Source: Sthenelais limicola
Taxonomy: Eukaryota > Annelida > Polychaeta > Phyllodocida > Sigalionidae
Assembly: GCA_942159475.1 (NCBI GenBank)
Contig: OW804095.1
Location: forward strand, 146,982,314-147,046,313
DNA: 64,000 nucleotides
Reading direction: 5' to 3'
The notes below the pieces were generated by a model. The model had not been told where the DNA came from, did not search any database, and worked only from the letters and a program-made list of their open reading frames with translations. A program made the translations under genes and the position numbers. Below are positions 10,076 to 21,051 of this stretch, in pieces. Within the stretch, counting starts at the first letter, position 1. Each line of letters begins with the position of its first letter.

Positions 10076-10216
10076 GTGTTGGGTTACAGAGAAATGAGTC
10101 ACAAGTCGCCAAAAATGAATATTGAGATCCAATTGGTGTTATATTTTAAGTTTGATCTTTTTTTTTTTGAAAAAATGGTTTACAATATCTCTGGGTGAAC
10201 AATAACTAGTTTAGGG
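10076..10216 (+). mobile_element. MITE-B fragment with large internal deletion
   Basis: A B-like left end (AGAAATGAGTCACAAGTCGC) joins directly to the mid-element TTTTAAGTTTGAT block and T-tract, then stops. Confidence 0.6.
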
Positions 10217-10223
10217 GTAAAAC

Positions 10224-10608
10224 GTGTTGTGTTTCAGGAAAATCAGTCATAAGTCGCAAAATGGATATTTTTCAAAGTGTTTTTTTCACAAAATCACATT
10301 ATTGGAATGTTCTGATTTTTGGGGAGTTTGTTACTTATAGTTATGTCAATTGATGTATTGTCAATTGATGTTTTAAAGGTCCTCATATGGACTACATTTA
10401 GTTACTTTACTGTTTATTGCCCCCCAGAAATATTGGAAACTTTTTTTTTCAAAAACGAAAATATCAAACCTAAAATCTAGAAATACTTATTATTTTATTA
10501 GATTGTTTACTATCATTGGAATCGGCTTGATCTCCTCTTTTCAAATGTAATAGTACTTCAAAATCTATTTTTTGCGACTTATGACTTATTTTCCTGAAAC
10601 ACATCACA
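10224..10608 (-). mobile_element. MITE-B, full-length
   Basis: Inverse orientation of the reference. The TGTTGTGTTTCAGGAAAATC end is on the left and CTGAAACACATCACAAA on the right. With 9662-10216 this makes three B segments in a row. Confidence 0.85.
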
Positions 10609-10929
10609 AATATCCTCCATAGGGTGAGCAACTGTGAGGGGGGTGAGTATAAGGTTGAAGTATTGTTACAAAACTCAGAATCTAATAACTACAAAATACA
10701 AGATCGCTTGAATAATCGAGCATTGTATTGGTTAGTTTGTAAAACAACAAATGAATTGTTAATTATTAAGTGATATCTTAGTGATAGAATGATATTGTAT
10801 TTTATTTAGTCAACGGGCGGTCGAGGAAGACCTACAAATGAGCAGAGGACGGAAACCTTGTCTTTGTTTCTGTATCAATGTAACTCTAATGAATTAATCT
10901 TGAATAAAAGCATTATATATATATATAAT
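10609..10929. other. Anonymous DNA ending in a possible retroposon tail
   Basis: The stretch at 10800-10929 (GGTCGAGGAAGACCTAC..., TTGAATAAAAGCATTATATA) ends in a TA microsatellite after an AATAAA-like signal. This is the pattern of a truncated LINE 3' end, but no ORF remains to confirm it. Confidence 0.35.
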
Positions 10930-11011
10930 CCTAGAATGTGAACATTCGTACCAAAAGATCTTGTGAATAAAATACTTTGAAACGTATCAAATTATTCCGA
11001 GGCACATCACA
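10930..11011 (+). mobile_element. MITE-B fragment (right end)
   Basis: GATCTTGTGAATAAAATACT through GGCACATCACA matches the last 80 bp of B. Confidence 0.6.
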
Positions 11012-11044
11012 TGTCCGGTATTGGGAAGTGGTATTATGAGAGAA

Positions 11045-11275
11045 GGGACTCATTTTCAGAAAATGTACAATTGGCAGATCTACATATTTAGTAAATTCTG
11101 CTAAATTAGACTGAAAAATGGTCAAAACTGGGTATATCTGACTATATTTGGTACTTGATTCAAACAATCTTTTTGGTTGTGTTAAACTGAATTTTGAACA
11201 TCATTATTGTCTTAAATTTGTGTTATTTGAAAGGATTGCTGAAGACAAATTGTACATTTTATGAAAATCTGAGCC
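11045..11275 (+). mobile_element. MITE-A, subfamily A2
   Basis: Shares diagnostic changes with the copies at 51676-51912 and 60982-61218: GCAGATCTACATATTTAG, GACTGAAAAATGGTCAAAAC, and AAAGGATTGCTGAAGACAAA near the right end. Termini have drifted. Confidence 0.8.
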
Positions 11276-11389
11276 TCGTGACAAAGTACCGAATATATAC
11301 CTTAACATATTTCTTGAGGCATTTAATGTTAATAGCTGGTATAAATGCCTGTTACCACCCTGAAGAACGGACAAGAATGGAGAGATAGA

Positions 11390-11680
11390 AAGGGAAGAAA
11401 CCGAGAGATGGATCAAAATGTAGGGAAGAGGAGAGCAGGAGAGGAAAGAGGTGTGTGTGTGGGGGGGGGGGGGTGGGGGGTAAGGACCGACAAGAAATAG
11501 GAGCAAGGTAGAAACAAGCTAGAGGAGCAGGAGGGAGAAGAATGAGAGGGACACGCAGACACGACCAGAGAGACAGAGAGACAGAGAGAGAGAGACAGAG
11601 AGAGAGAGAGACAGAGATACAGAGAGACACACACAGAGAGACAGAGAGACAGAGAGAGAGAGACAGAGAGAGAGAGAGTT
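11390..11680. repeat. Purine-rich simple repeat (GAGA/CAGA) with G-run
   Basis: GAGAGACAGAGAGA-type sequence fills about 11560-11680, and a G-run with interspersed T lies at about 11450-11480. Open frames of Ser/Leu-rich peptides on the minus strand come only from this low complexity. Confidence 0.85.
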
Positions 11681-12376
11681 AACTATTGTACTTCTTCAAC
11701 ATTGTAATACAGTTATGTAACAATTTAAAAAGATTTTTTTTTCAGGTGAACATTACAATAGTCTCATAACAATCAGTCAAATAGATGGAAATAATGTCGA
11801 TATTAAAAGCATAATGATAGGCGTAATTGTGAGAGCTGTCATCTGCTATATATATATTTTGTTATTGATGTTATTTATACTGGGAACAAGTATATGGATC
11901 AAACTTTGCTGAAAGGCTATATTCTAAGAATTAACAGCATTGTTTAATATTGTCATCTAAGCCACTACATAACATTGTCATCTAAGCCACTCCATAACAT
12001 ATCAAGATGCATACTACAACCTAGAATAAGATCCGTAGAAGCCGACCTGCATTACTTGCACAAGTACACTCCTCAGTGACGTCTCACGTCATGAAGACGC
12101 TGCCCTCGTTCTCATATCAGCCACTAGGGGGCTTTGTTCAGCAAATAGACACGGGCGCCCTCTTCCGGTACAACTATCCGCACATGCGCACTCGTGTCTG
12201 GCTTCTTTGTTGGCTGGTGCCCCTTGTTGAGCGAAAATATGGCATCAAATTGCTACCATGGAAACAAGGAACAGGAATAAAATGGCGGCGTTTTGTGTGG
12301 TGAGATGGGGTCAGATTTGGTTACCGATGCCGCCACGGGAGGGCGTACCATGCAGCTGTGGGTTTGCTTTGCTACG
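11681..12376. other. Anonymous DNA with short direct repeat
   Basis: ACATTGTCATCTAAGCCACT occurs twice in tandem around 11945-11995. A 75-codon plus-strand frame at 12076-12303 has no recognisable family. Nothing else is supported. Confidence 0.4.
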
Positions 12377-12613
12377 TGGGTCGGATTTTTAGAAAATGTA
12401 CAATTGGCAGCTGTATACATTTAGCATATTTTGCTAAATTAGGCTGCAATTTGGTCAATATTAGGTAAATTCCAGTATATTTGGCATTGCATTGATTCTA
12501 GCAATCTGTTTGGTTAGGTTGAACAGTATTTTGAATTTGATTTTCGTCTGAAATTAGGGTCATTTGAGAGGATTGGTGAAGACGAATTGTACATTTTATG
12601 AAAATCTGACCCA
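12377..12613 (+). mobile_element. MITE-A, full-length
   Basis: Termini TGGGTCGGATTTTTAGAAAA and TTTTATGAAAATCTGACCCA enclose a complete interior. Confidence 0.9.
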
Positions 12614-12879
12614 GATGTTTCTTGTATCAGTGTGGAGTGAGCCGCAGACCGAAATAGGGCACGACTTGATATTTGTAGGCGGTTTGAGACAGGAATGTGT
12701 CTCTGTCAAGCACGTAATTAGACGCAGAGGTTAATTTTAAGCTGAATTCTGAGTGCACTGGATACAAGACTGTTCAATAAAAGCATTTGACTTGTTCTTT
12801 TTCATGAAACTTTCAGGGAGTATTCCTTAACTACATGGGGAACGAATTAATCAAATAAAAAGTACATGTCACCCGGTTA

Positions 12880-13190
12880 GTTTTTTTCATAGGATTTAGG
12901 AAATCTATTTCTATATTCTATGTGTATCGTTGTTGTTTATAAAAAAGGTTTGCAATTGTTATGTTACTAGTACAGTAGCTAAATAGACTACATAGGATAT
13001 AGGATGACCTAAACGCCATATATATTATATATATTTAATGCACCTTCTAGCAATTTAGTACATGTACTCATATGACTGAGAGCGCTCGATACCCCAAAAA
13101 TGAGATACTTTCAACAAAGAGACCTTGTCAATAAAACATTTTCAAAAACTTTGTCGACCGATGACTCATTTTTCTGTAAGACCTCACAAA
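12880..13190 (+). mobile_element. MITE-B, old degraded copy
   Basis: Collinear with B from the mid-element TTTCTATATTCTATGTGTAT block, through ACCAGTAAAGTAGCTAAATA-like and AACAAAGAGACCTTGTCAAT blocks, to a right end GATGACTCATTTTTCTGTAA. The left terminus is gone. Confidence 0.65.
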
Positions 13191-13440
13191 TGCCCAGAAG
13201 CGTTTGGTAGGCAAGTTTTTGTGGGCTACAAGCTTCTTCTATCTTTGTGGAAGGTTTTGACAGACTGAAATAGTGTTCTGCTCGTTTGTATTGTATAACA
13301 GTAGTTTTAGGTTTAAGATTTTAATTTGATGATTACTTTAGAACTGCAACGCTATATTTCATCCACAGTCTTGAAATTTAATAAATTTACCAAATTTCAA
13401 GGGTGTGGATTAAATATAAGTAACAAAACATAAGGCAATA
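13191..13440. other. Anonymous DNA
   Basis: No supported feature. Confidence 0.35.
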
Positions 13441-14400
13441 ACAAAAGGCCTGCTATATGTCCAAGAGACAAAGCATAATGAAAATCTGAAAAAATGTAAA
13501 CCCTGTACATATATTGAGCCGGACATGTTAATGAGGCCGGAAATATCACTTGATTCGTGTCGAAAAGTATAATAATTATTAAATGTTTAAAACTTTAAGG
13601 TATGAACTGAGAAAATCCAATGATTATGTAAAATGTTTTTTCCCTCAAGACTGTGAGATTATCTTTGTATCAGCATTGAAACCAGCTCAATAAATTTTCT
13701 TTAAATAAAAAGCAGTTGTGAAAGCAAGCCCGCTATAGTACGGGAAACACCCTACACATAGGAACCAATTTAATAAAAATAATTCTATTGTCAGGACTAA
13801 TACTGAAAATATTACTGTTGTAAAATGCCCAAGCCTGAATAAGAAATTTGAACAAAAGAGCTGCTATGTCCAAGAGACGACAAAGTGGTGAAGGAAAACC
13901 TACTATAGTACAGGAAACCCCCTACTCATAGGAACCAATATGATGAAAATAATTCTATTGTCAGGACTATACTGCGAATATTTTTATTGTAAAATGCCTA
14001 AAGGGCTGGTTCCATTGGTACGGGTACGAATCTTAGTACGGATACGAATCCGTCATGCGGATATGGTCACCTATTTTGGAGTGAACCCATACGTCTAGAA
14101 TGTAATGACATCAAAGAGGGAAACCATATGAATGGGGTACTGAAATGTCCCGATCGCTACATGGAGTGATCGGTTTTACCTTATCCGTATCTGTACCGCA
14201 CACATGGAAACATGCCTGTATATTTTAATGTGAGCAAATTTTGCCGTATCTGTTTCCGTATCCGTATCCGTATCCGTACCAATGGAACCAGCCCTTTAGC
14301 CTGAAGAGGAAGCCAAGAGACGAAGAATTGGTGAAGGCAAACCCGCTATAGTACAGAAAACCCCCCTATACTCGTAGCAACCAATCTCACATGTAGACTA
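13441..14400 (+). repeat. Tandem repeat of about 150-170 bp, partly interrupted
   Basis: The block CGCTATAGTACRGGAAA-CCCCTA recurs at about 13731, 13901 and 14344. The linked blocks ATTCTATTGTCAGGACTA, TGTAAAATGCC and TGTCCAAGAGACGA recur in the same order. Two units are nearly complete and the ends are partial. MITE-G (14001-14296) sits inside the second unit. Confidence 0.78.
14001..14296. mobile_element. MITE-G with TA target duplication
   Basis: Inverted ends AAGGGCTGGTTCCATTGGTA and its complement enclose about 296 bp rich in CCGTATCCGTA-type repeats near the right end. It is flanked by TA (13999-14000 and 14297-14298). The neighbouring repeat unit at about 13825-13845 has the same flanks without the insert (AAAATGCCCAAGCCTGAA), giving an empty site. 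A TA target fits mariner-like or PIF-like relatives; the transposase is unknown. Confidence 0.85.
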
Positions 14401-14655
14401 CAGCTTTGTTGACACGTTACGCTTCACTTCCCTGCCCTTCCCACCCACTCCCTCCTCCTGTGCCTCACCTGAAAGACCTCAATCCCCTGGCAGGGGAAAA
14501 TGTCATTACTAGGGAGGCAGTGGTCAAGACTGACCACTGTAACCCAATAGAGGTTCCTCCTGCGTCTGGTCAGCTCAGGCAATCAGCCAAAAAATGACCT
14601 TGGTTGGCTACTTTGTGGTTAGCTGAGATGACCTGCTGGATGAAGTGGTTCTATA
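14401..14655. other. Anonymous DNA
   Basis: A proline-rich 63-codon frame at 14406-14597 has no recognisable family; I do not call it a gene. Confidence 0.35.
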
Positions 14656-15069
14656 TGTGATGTGTCACAGGAAAATGAGACACAAATCGCAAAATGGATA
14701 TTTTTCAAAGTGTTTTTTTTTCCACAAGATCTCTTTATTGAAATGTTCTGATTTTTAGAGGGTCTAGTACTTGTAATCATATATGAATCCATGTAACAAA
14801 TTTCAGGACATTGGATTAAATATATTCTTGCATTTTGAAGGTCTTCGTTTGGAGTATATTTAGTTACTTTACTGGTAATTACCCATCCAGAAACATTGCA
14901 AACTTTTTTTTCAAAATTAAACTTATCAAAATTAGAATATAGAAATACTTATTAGGTGTCCTAGTGCTTGCTATGATTAGAATCAGCTTGATCTCCTCTT
15001 TTCAAATATGGGGATATCTCAAAATCCATATTTTGCGACTCATGACTTATTTTCCTAAAACGGATCACA
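14656..15069 (-). mobile_element. MITE-B, full-length
   Basis: The left end is TGTGATGTGTCACAGGAAAA and the right end CTAAAACGGATCACA, so the two end variants of the family (GATGTG and GATCCG) are combined in one element. Confidence 0.88.
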
Positions 15070-15071
15070 TG

Positions 15072-15404
15072 TGTGACGTGTCACAGGAAAATGAGTCAGA
15101 AGTCGAAAAGATGATATTTTTCCAAGTGATTTATTTACATGATCTCTTTGTAGGAATGTTTTCATTGTTGTGGTATCTGGCGCCTGGGGTCATATGAATA
15201 GATCCACTAAATTTCAAATGTATTTATACATTTCCAAGGTAATCACTTAATATCTGGTATTTCATTAAATAAATTACCTACTTTATTACTATATATGTCG
15301 ACCCAAATTTATTGCAAATTTTTACGGAAATATAGATATCAAATTTAAGATGTATAAATATCTATTCTTGCGACTTGTGACCCATTTTCCTGTAACACAT
15401 CACA
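15072..15404 (-). mobile_element. MITE-B, shortened variant
   Basis: Immediately adjoins the previous B copy in the same orientation. Both ends are present (TGTGACGTGTCACAGG and CCTGTAACACATCACA), but the interior is about 80 bp shorter and strongly diverged. Confidence 0.8.
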
Positions 15405-15756
15405 TATGCTCTGATAGGAGACTGTGTCTATAGGTCGACGCTGTAGATTAGAGCCAAGTATTGAGATTTTAGGATGTGATAGAAAAACTTTAATGCTGAA
15501 TTGGCAAGTAACTTCCGTTGTATTTATACATAAGCTAAAGAAAGGATATTTGTCAGTAACAGTGGAGCCCATACAACCCATTTTACTAAATATTCTTAAC
15601 AATTACAGTATCCGGTTTCAAAATTACTAAACATTTTCATTTGGGAAGCCCGTTTGGGATGCTACATCTAAATTACTTACACTGTTTAAAATGGAGAGGA
15701 TATTATTGTGGGAATTCCTTCACTTGTAGGAAGGAACCAAATTCCTTCCTGAGTAC
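15405..15756. other. Anonymous DNA
   Basis: No supported feature. Short frames on both strands (15345-15630) have no signature. Confidence 0.35.
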
Positions 15757-16166
15757 AGTCTGTCCGAAAAGTAGTTGACACGTGATTCCTTAGTCCCTTT
15801 AAGGGGAGGGAAAAGTGGGGGATTTTTTACTTCAAACTATTGCCCCCTGCCCCCTCATGAATCGCAGTTTGCGACCAACCATGGCCGTTTGCGACTGACC
15901 ATGGCCGTTTGCAACCAACCATGATGAAATGTACAGCTGTACTGTATTGTGCTGTCTCTGTTCTATGTGCAGCAGCTGTTGTTTTGCTTAAAAGGAAGGA
16001 AGAGCTGGTTTTACTGGCCCTGTTTCTCAATGGTTGATTGCAATGAGCGACTCTCTGGGCAAAGAGTGGACAGGTCCTTGTCATAAATAGAAATCAGAAA
16101 TCTCCCACTTTTCCCTCCCCTTAAAGGGACTAAGGAATCACGTGTCAACTACTTTTCAGACAGACT
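15757..16166. mobile_element. MITE-F with inverted ends of about 70 bp
   Basis: The left end AGTCTGTCCGAAAAGTAGTT continues through ACACGTGATTCCTTAGTCCC and AAAGTGGG. It is matched by the reverse complement at the right (ends CTTTTCAGACAGACT) with only a few differences. The interior holds about three tandem copies of a 21-bp unit (CGTTTGCGACCAACCATGGC) at about 15868-15925. A minus-strand frame at 15827-16084 has no transposase motif. Confidence 0.85.
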
Positions 16167-17377
16167 AATGGAGAAAACGTGTAGAAACTCTCACACACAA
16201 CCGTCCATTCCTTAGCTTATAGCTGCACGCTGCACTATTGACCCCTATAGCCTGCAATTGCCACTAGATCATTACAGAGCTAACTCAAATTTTTAAGAAA
16301 AGGCTATGATGACATCGTCATGAAAAACCCAAGGAATTGGGAAAAGAAAAAAGAAATCATTTTGGGTCGAGGCCTATTCGTTGGAATATTGTTGGAAATA
16401 GTAAGACATTTTGTATAGAAATATAAAAGGAGTGTCATGAACTTGGACCCTGCGCCGATGATGGTTTAATAATCTTGTTCTTACTTCATATGTATAATCG
16501 TATATAAATCTCATGAAAGGGTATGGTAACTCAAGTAAATACTACTCCGATCTGGTTTGAAACTCTGTTTATTAAATACCCTACGCGTTTCGACCCTATT
16601 GGGCTTTCTTTAGGGCGTTTTATATTATTATTCTTTTTTTGTTTTGTATTGATATCAACTGAGGATATGGTAAATTAGCTTCTTGAGTAACAAGGATCAG
16701 CGCCTTCTGAGAATAGTGTACCTGTTACATAATATATTTGCTGAATAAAAGATTATTAAATACAAAATACGGAGTTAAATTACAATTATGTAACGCTACA
16801 TAAGCCAATCTTTTTAGCTAATCATGAAGCCAAAGGCTGAGTGTGTGGCACGGTTAAAACAAGATCGAGCGGGTTGTCCGCCAGTGTTAAGGTATGATGG
16901 AAGAATACAAACGAACGTGTGGTCTTCGTGAGAAGAGCGAAGCAACTGATTTAATGAACTAGAATCCAACTACATATCTTCCTCCAGGATGTGGGTAAAG
17001 AGTAGGGGGCGGAGCCCTTACGTAATACCTATGGCTTAGCATGAATAAGTAGACTTGCACAGTACTGCGTAGCTAAGTATAATTAGCGATTTTAGTAATG
17101 CGATAATATAATTAATGGGTGATAATTAATATTTAATGAGGTTACACAATGTTACGTAATGTTACATAACAATATTCCATTACATGTGAAAAAGGCTGTA
17201 TATGAGGTCGAACAATGTTGAGAGGTTTTATATTGAAAATGAAATGAAAGTGAACCTGAAGGATTTATTCTGGCCTGTTTAATTAAATCTAAGCACAGCT
17301 TTGCACCAGGGAAGAGAAAAGGTGTCAGTAGACTAGGAATTTAAATTCACCTCTAAATGCATGCCATAGTTACAAAC
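16167..17377. other. Anonymous DNA
   Basis: At 16560-16625 a TACCCTACGCGTTTCGACCC/GGGCTTTCTTTAGGGC motif resembles sequence near the ends of some invertebrate retroelements, but no ORF is attached. Otherwise nothing is recognised. Confidence 0.35.
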
Positions 17378-17720
17378 TCAGGCCTTCAGAAAATTATCAA
17401 TTTGCCTTCACCAATCCTCTCAAATAACCCAGGTCGAAGACAAATATGTAATGTGTCACTTATGATGACGTTTGAAAACCAGAGAGATATGTATACAGTC
17501 TTGAAATTTAGTACATGTATGTATTAACGCGACTAGGAGTGCTAAACACCTTTAAAATCGAAATCGAAATCGAAACATTTCTACAAAGAGTTCTTGTGAA
17601 CAAACATCTGAAAAATATCCTTTTGCGATCTTAGACTAATGTTTCTGTGTCACATCACACATGAAGTTCAAACACAGTTCAACATAACCAAACAGAGTTT
17701 GTCTATCACATATCCTTAAT
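17378..17720 (-). mobile_element. MITE-A split by a MITE-B fragment
   Basis: The left piece (17378-17447) has TTGCCTTCACCAATCCTCTC. The right piece (about 17665-17720) has AAGTTCAAACACAGTTCAAC followed by ATAACCAAACAG. Between them, 17448-17664 is a MITE-B remnant ending CACATCACAC, which therefore inserted later. Confidence 0.68.
17448..17664 (+). mobile_element. MITE-B remnant nested in MITE-A
   Basis: Contains CTTGAAATTTAGTACATGTA, CAAAGAGTTCTTGTGAACAA and the right end TCTGTGTCACATCACA. The left half is deleted. Confidence 0.65.
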
Positions 17721-17856
17721 TCAATTTGGTCTTTCCGAGTATGTGATAATGTTCTCAGCTATTTCTCTAGGCTATTAGTTAAGGGGAAGACTGGCATCAC
17801 CATCTAACCTCACCACCCTCACCAGAAATCTCTACATACATCTTCCCGCATGGGTC

Positions 17857-18035
17857 AGGGACCGTTGCATAATAAATCCTTATTTAATAGGTTCCTTGCT
17901 AAGTTACTTCCTTGCCTATGTAAGAAATTTATACTATAGGAATGTAAATCAGCATTGTCTGTATAGGAATTTGGAAACTCTGTCCCTAATGATTCCCTAC
18001 CAGCTGCTTAGCAATGACAAACTTGTAGCTAAAAT
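17857..18035 (+). mobile_element. MITE-J fragment (left end)
   Basis: AGGGACCGTTGCATAATAAA at the left resembles the terminus of the J element at 53548-54134. CCTTGCTAAGTTACTTCCTT and CAGCTGCTTAGCAA blocks follow. It is cut off by MITE-D. Confidence 0.55.
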
Positions 18036-18036
18036 A

Positions 18037-18378
18037 TTAAAGCTGAATTCTCAGTTATTACGACAAACACATCAAACTTATCAAAGTTACTCATATTATG
18101 AATAATAACTAAATTAATCAATATTCTGCTGCGGTTATTTGTTAATAAACACAATTGAAGTCAAATCGGCCGAGCAAAATCGGCCGCCAGTGAGCGATAA
18201 TAAGTGAAGTCATTGTAGGGTCACGGTGGGTTGCCAAAATATGTGTACTTTTATGAAGCTCAGTTGCAAAAACAAGACAAAATGCTCCAAATGTGATTTT
18301 TGGTTTGGTTGGAAAAGAATGGAACAAAAACTAGAAAATCTTATTTTTGACCGATGTTAACTGAGAGTTAAGCTTTAA
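18037..18378 (+). mobile_element. MITE-D, full-length reference (342 bp)
   Basis: Inverted ends are TTAAAGCTGAATTCTCAGTT and AACTGAGAGTTAAGCTTTAA. The interior blocks are CAATATTCTGCTGCGG, AATCGGCCGCCAGTGAGCGA and TGGTTTGGTTGGAAAAGAAT. No coding capacity. + is defined here. Confidence 0.85.
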
Positions 18379-19816
18379 GGATGTGTTATGTACATGCATG
18401 CAACAGACCCCAGGGCAGAGAAAAATACATGTGAGAAACTCTTTGCCTTGTAGCCTGCTGACAAAGGGTCGAGGCCTATAAGTTGATTCCGGAAGTCAGT
18501 TCCTCATTTTGACATTGGGCGGCGTGGTGAGGGATCAAAGAGGAGACACAAGCTATAAATAGAACCAATGCTCTGTATAAATAACTCCAATTTTCCCATC
18601 ACTTCATTCATACAACTCCCTCTATAGGTCGAAACAATGTATCCCTTTCACTTCCTTCCCGATTTTGAATATGGATCAAGAAATCTATTTACTGGCTTCT
18701 GTCGGAATTGTTTGTTGGTTACAGGAAGGTGCTCCGCGATTGTTAAGACAGAAAGGATCATGTTTCAGGTTGAACGGAAGAATTCTGTAATAAATTATCA
18801 TATAGCGTAAACTTGTAGCGTTGGGACGCACTAGGACGCGATTTCTGGTGGCAGAGAAAAGAAACTATGGACGTATCTGTAAATTTGTTGTACCTTCTGC
18901 CATGCGACATTAAATATTTCTTCATCATTTTCATCTCTAAAAAAAAAAATCAAAAAAAAATCTATTTACTTTCATATTTGAGTCAGTGTTATATCATATT
19001 ACGCTATTAAGATATAATACTGACTAACCACATTATAAGTTGATTGTGATTATGAGATTAAAATTGTTAATGTAATTGGCCAATAATAGTATCTAAAAGA
19101 ATAATGACTTAAATTAACTATCAAGTTTAATGACTCTAATTACTCGTATGAAATTAATTAATCACTGTATGCATTAAACAAGTCTACTAAAGAGGATCAG
19201 GTTCATAGAGAAATGTCAAAACGTCCGAAAATCGAGTTGGCAGGTCATGTAGTCTATTCTGCTTGAAAGCACCGATAATATCTCCGCACTTGTAGATGTA
19301 TAACTTATTTACATCAGTCTCCACAACCTGTCTCCCTAGCTCCCTCAGTTTCTGCAAACGAGCCTTCGCTTCCCCACATCCCCTGAATCATCTTTAGCCC
19401 CTCAGCCCCTCAGCCTCAGCCTCCTCAGCCATTCCGTGCAATGGCTCTCTAAGTCCTCTCAGTCACCTAGCCACCCAACAATCTCCAACCCAACAGCCCT
19501 CCCCCCCCCCCTACACTCAGTCCCGCTCCCAGCCCCTATAGCTCCCCACCCCCAGAACAATGTAACCCCTTCTTCATCCGTATTACTCCATTTAGCTCAT
19601 GTTAGCAATACAATAAGCGTGAGATATTGAGTCGGATTATCGAGGGATTTGTTACAATGAGTTATATGAATACAAAAGGTAGCTATTGGTCCAGGTATAA
19701 GGAGACCCTGATGTAATTACCATTCCCTGTACCGACCCACTATGATTTATATTCTATGGTGAGATTGGGGGACTAGGGATGGGATGCGACTGTCGTGTCC
19801 AGTCTGAAAGGGGTGC
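18379..19816. other. Anonymous DNA
   Basis: Contains an A-run at 18939-18960 and a C-rich stretch at about 19498-19512. No gene or repeat family recognised. Confidence 0.4.
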
Positions 19817-19841
19817 TTAGTGTGTAAAGTATTTACAGCTT

Positions 19842-20490
19842 TTGTCCAGTGATGGGTCAGTTAGGTCGTCCATAAATATTTTTCTTATCAAATTTGTGCT
19901 TGAGAACAAAAAACTAAACTTCCTAAAACTGTGTACACATGTAGTGGAACGGTGCTTACTACAAGCAGAGAAAATAATTAATGTTTTTTTTCTCGTAGAT
20001 TTGGAAGGAAATGTTTTCGTAAATGGGAAAAAGAAAGGTTTGTTCTCCCAAGAAAAGTGACATTGGGACATCATAGAATGGTAATTTGCCAGAATAAATA
20101 TGAACATGTATACTTAAGGTTCTTTTTCCATTGAGATATACTTGATAAAGATTTGAAAATATGGAGGGTAGTTGTGCATGGCACACGGAAAGGCACAAGA
20201 TGTGGAAAAAGCAAGCCTCAACCCGACAATATGCATATTGCGGCCAATATGCACTTTGATGAAAAAAAATATTGTCATAAATCAGTTATTATAAAAAACC
20301 TATATTGCACAACCTATCAATCTCTCCTCTGACGAGCTCCTTTTCTCATTTAGATTGAGATTGACCGCAGAGGGGAAAACGTCAGCGAGTAGGTCCTCGA
20401 TAAATATTGTTCTCATAAATTTGGCCTTTAAGAAAATGTTGAATGTTTCTGAACCAAATTCATCTTCCTCACGTGTAGTGCACATTAATA
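19842..20490. repeat. Two diverged related segments
   Basis: The segments at about 19855-19945 and 20385-20480 resemble one another (both contain a TCC-TCGATAAATAT or TCC-TAAATAT stretch, then TTCTYATMAAATTTG, then CACRTGTAGTG). In translation on the minus strand both give an R-[KT]-IF-[MI]-[DE]-DL core, the one at 20300-20512 longer. This may be the remains of a duplicated coding fragment or an old repeat; I recognise no family. Confidence 0.4.
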
Positions 20491-20513
20491 AGAGTTCCTT
20501 TATCCAAAACATA

Positions 20514-21051
20514 TGGGTCAGGTTGAAAAAAAGGTGTACAGTTGGCAGCTTTGTATTTTTAGTTTTGCAGGCTCATAATAACCACCACGTATTTACGGTA
20601 ATATCTGAGTATATTTGGAATTACATTGATGCAAATTATCAACTTCATGGTATATGCTGAACTTAGATTTAGGTTAAAGCTGCATTCTCAGCTATTACAA
20701 CAAACACAATCTAACCACAGTTACTTACATAATGACTTATAGGACTGGATTAATCAATATTCTGCTGCTTGTTTATACAAGAATTTGAAGGCAAATCTGC
20801 CAAGAAAAAACGGCCGCCTGTGAGCGATAATAGATGAAGTTATTATCATTAGAAAGGATTCGGGCAGATCATCCAAATGCAAATGAATACCCTATAGATG
20901 CCCTGTAGCAAAAACAAACAAATCCTCCACAATTCTGGTCAAATGACTCTTAGAAGAGTTGGAAATAATAGAACAAAAAAAAGAAAATATTTAGTTCTTG
21001 ACCGATGTTAACTGAAGGCATTGATGAAGGCGAATTGTTTGCTCCGACCCA
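20514..21051 (+). mobile_element. MITE-A split by MITE-D
   Basis: The left half at 20514-20657 (TGGGTCAGGTTGAAAAAAAG through TCTGAGTATATTTGG) and the right end at 21014-21051 (GCATTGATGAAGGCGAATTG...CCGACCCA) belong to one drifted A element. MITE-D lies between them. Confidence 0.72.
20674..21013 (+). mobile_element. MITE-D nested in MITE-A
   Basis: Starts TTAAAGCTGCATTCTCAGCT and ends GACCGATGTTAACTGA, missing the last bases of the right terminus. It carries the AACGGCCGCCTGTGAGCGAT block. Confidence 0.8.

Noticed and set aside
11204..11634. Several overlapping Ser/Leu/Pro-rich minus-strand frames
   Set aside because: They translate the GAGA/CAGA simple repeat and the G-run; low complexity explains them.
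12076..12303. 75-codon frame in a somewhat more GC-rich patch
   Set aside because: I considered it as an exon, but there is no recognisable protein family and no convincing splice sites.
16560..16625. CGAAACGCGTAGGG/CTAAAGAAAGCCC motif as a hammerhead ribozyme core
   Set aside because: On the minus strand there is a GAAAC and a short hairpin, but the CUGANGA core reads CTAAAGA and the needed stems I and III do not form. A similar GCCGAAACATG motif near 40310 and 45290 also lacks the core.
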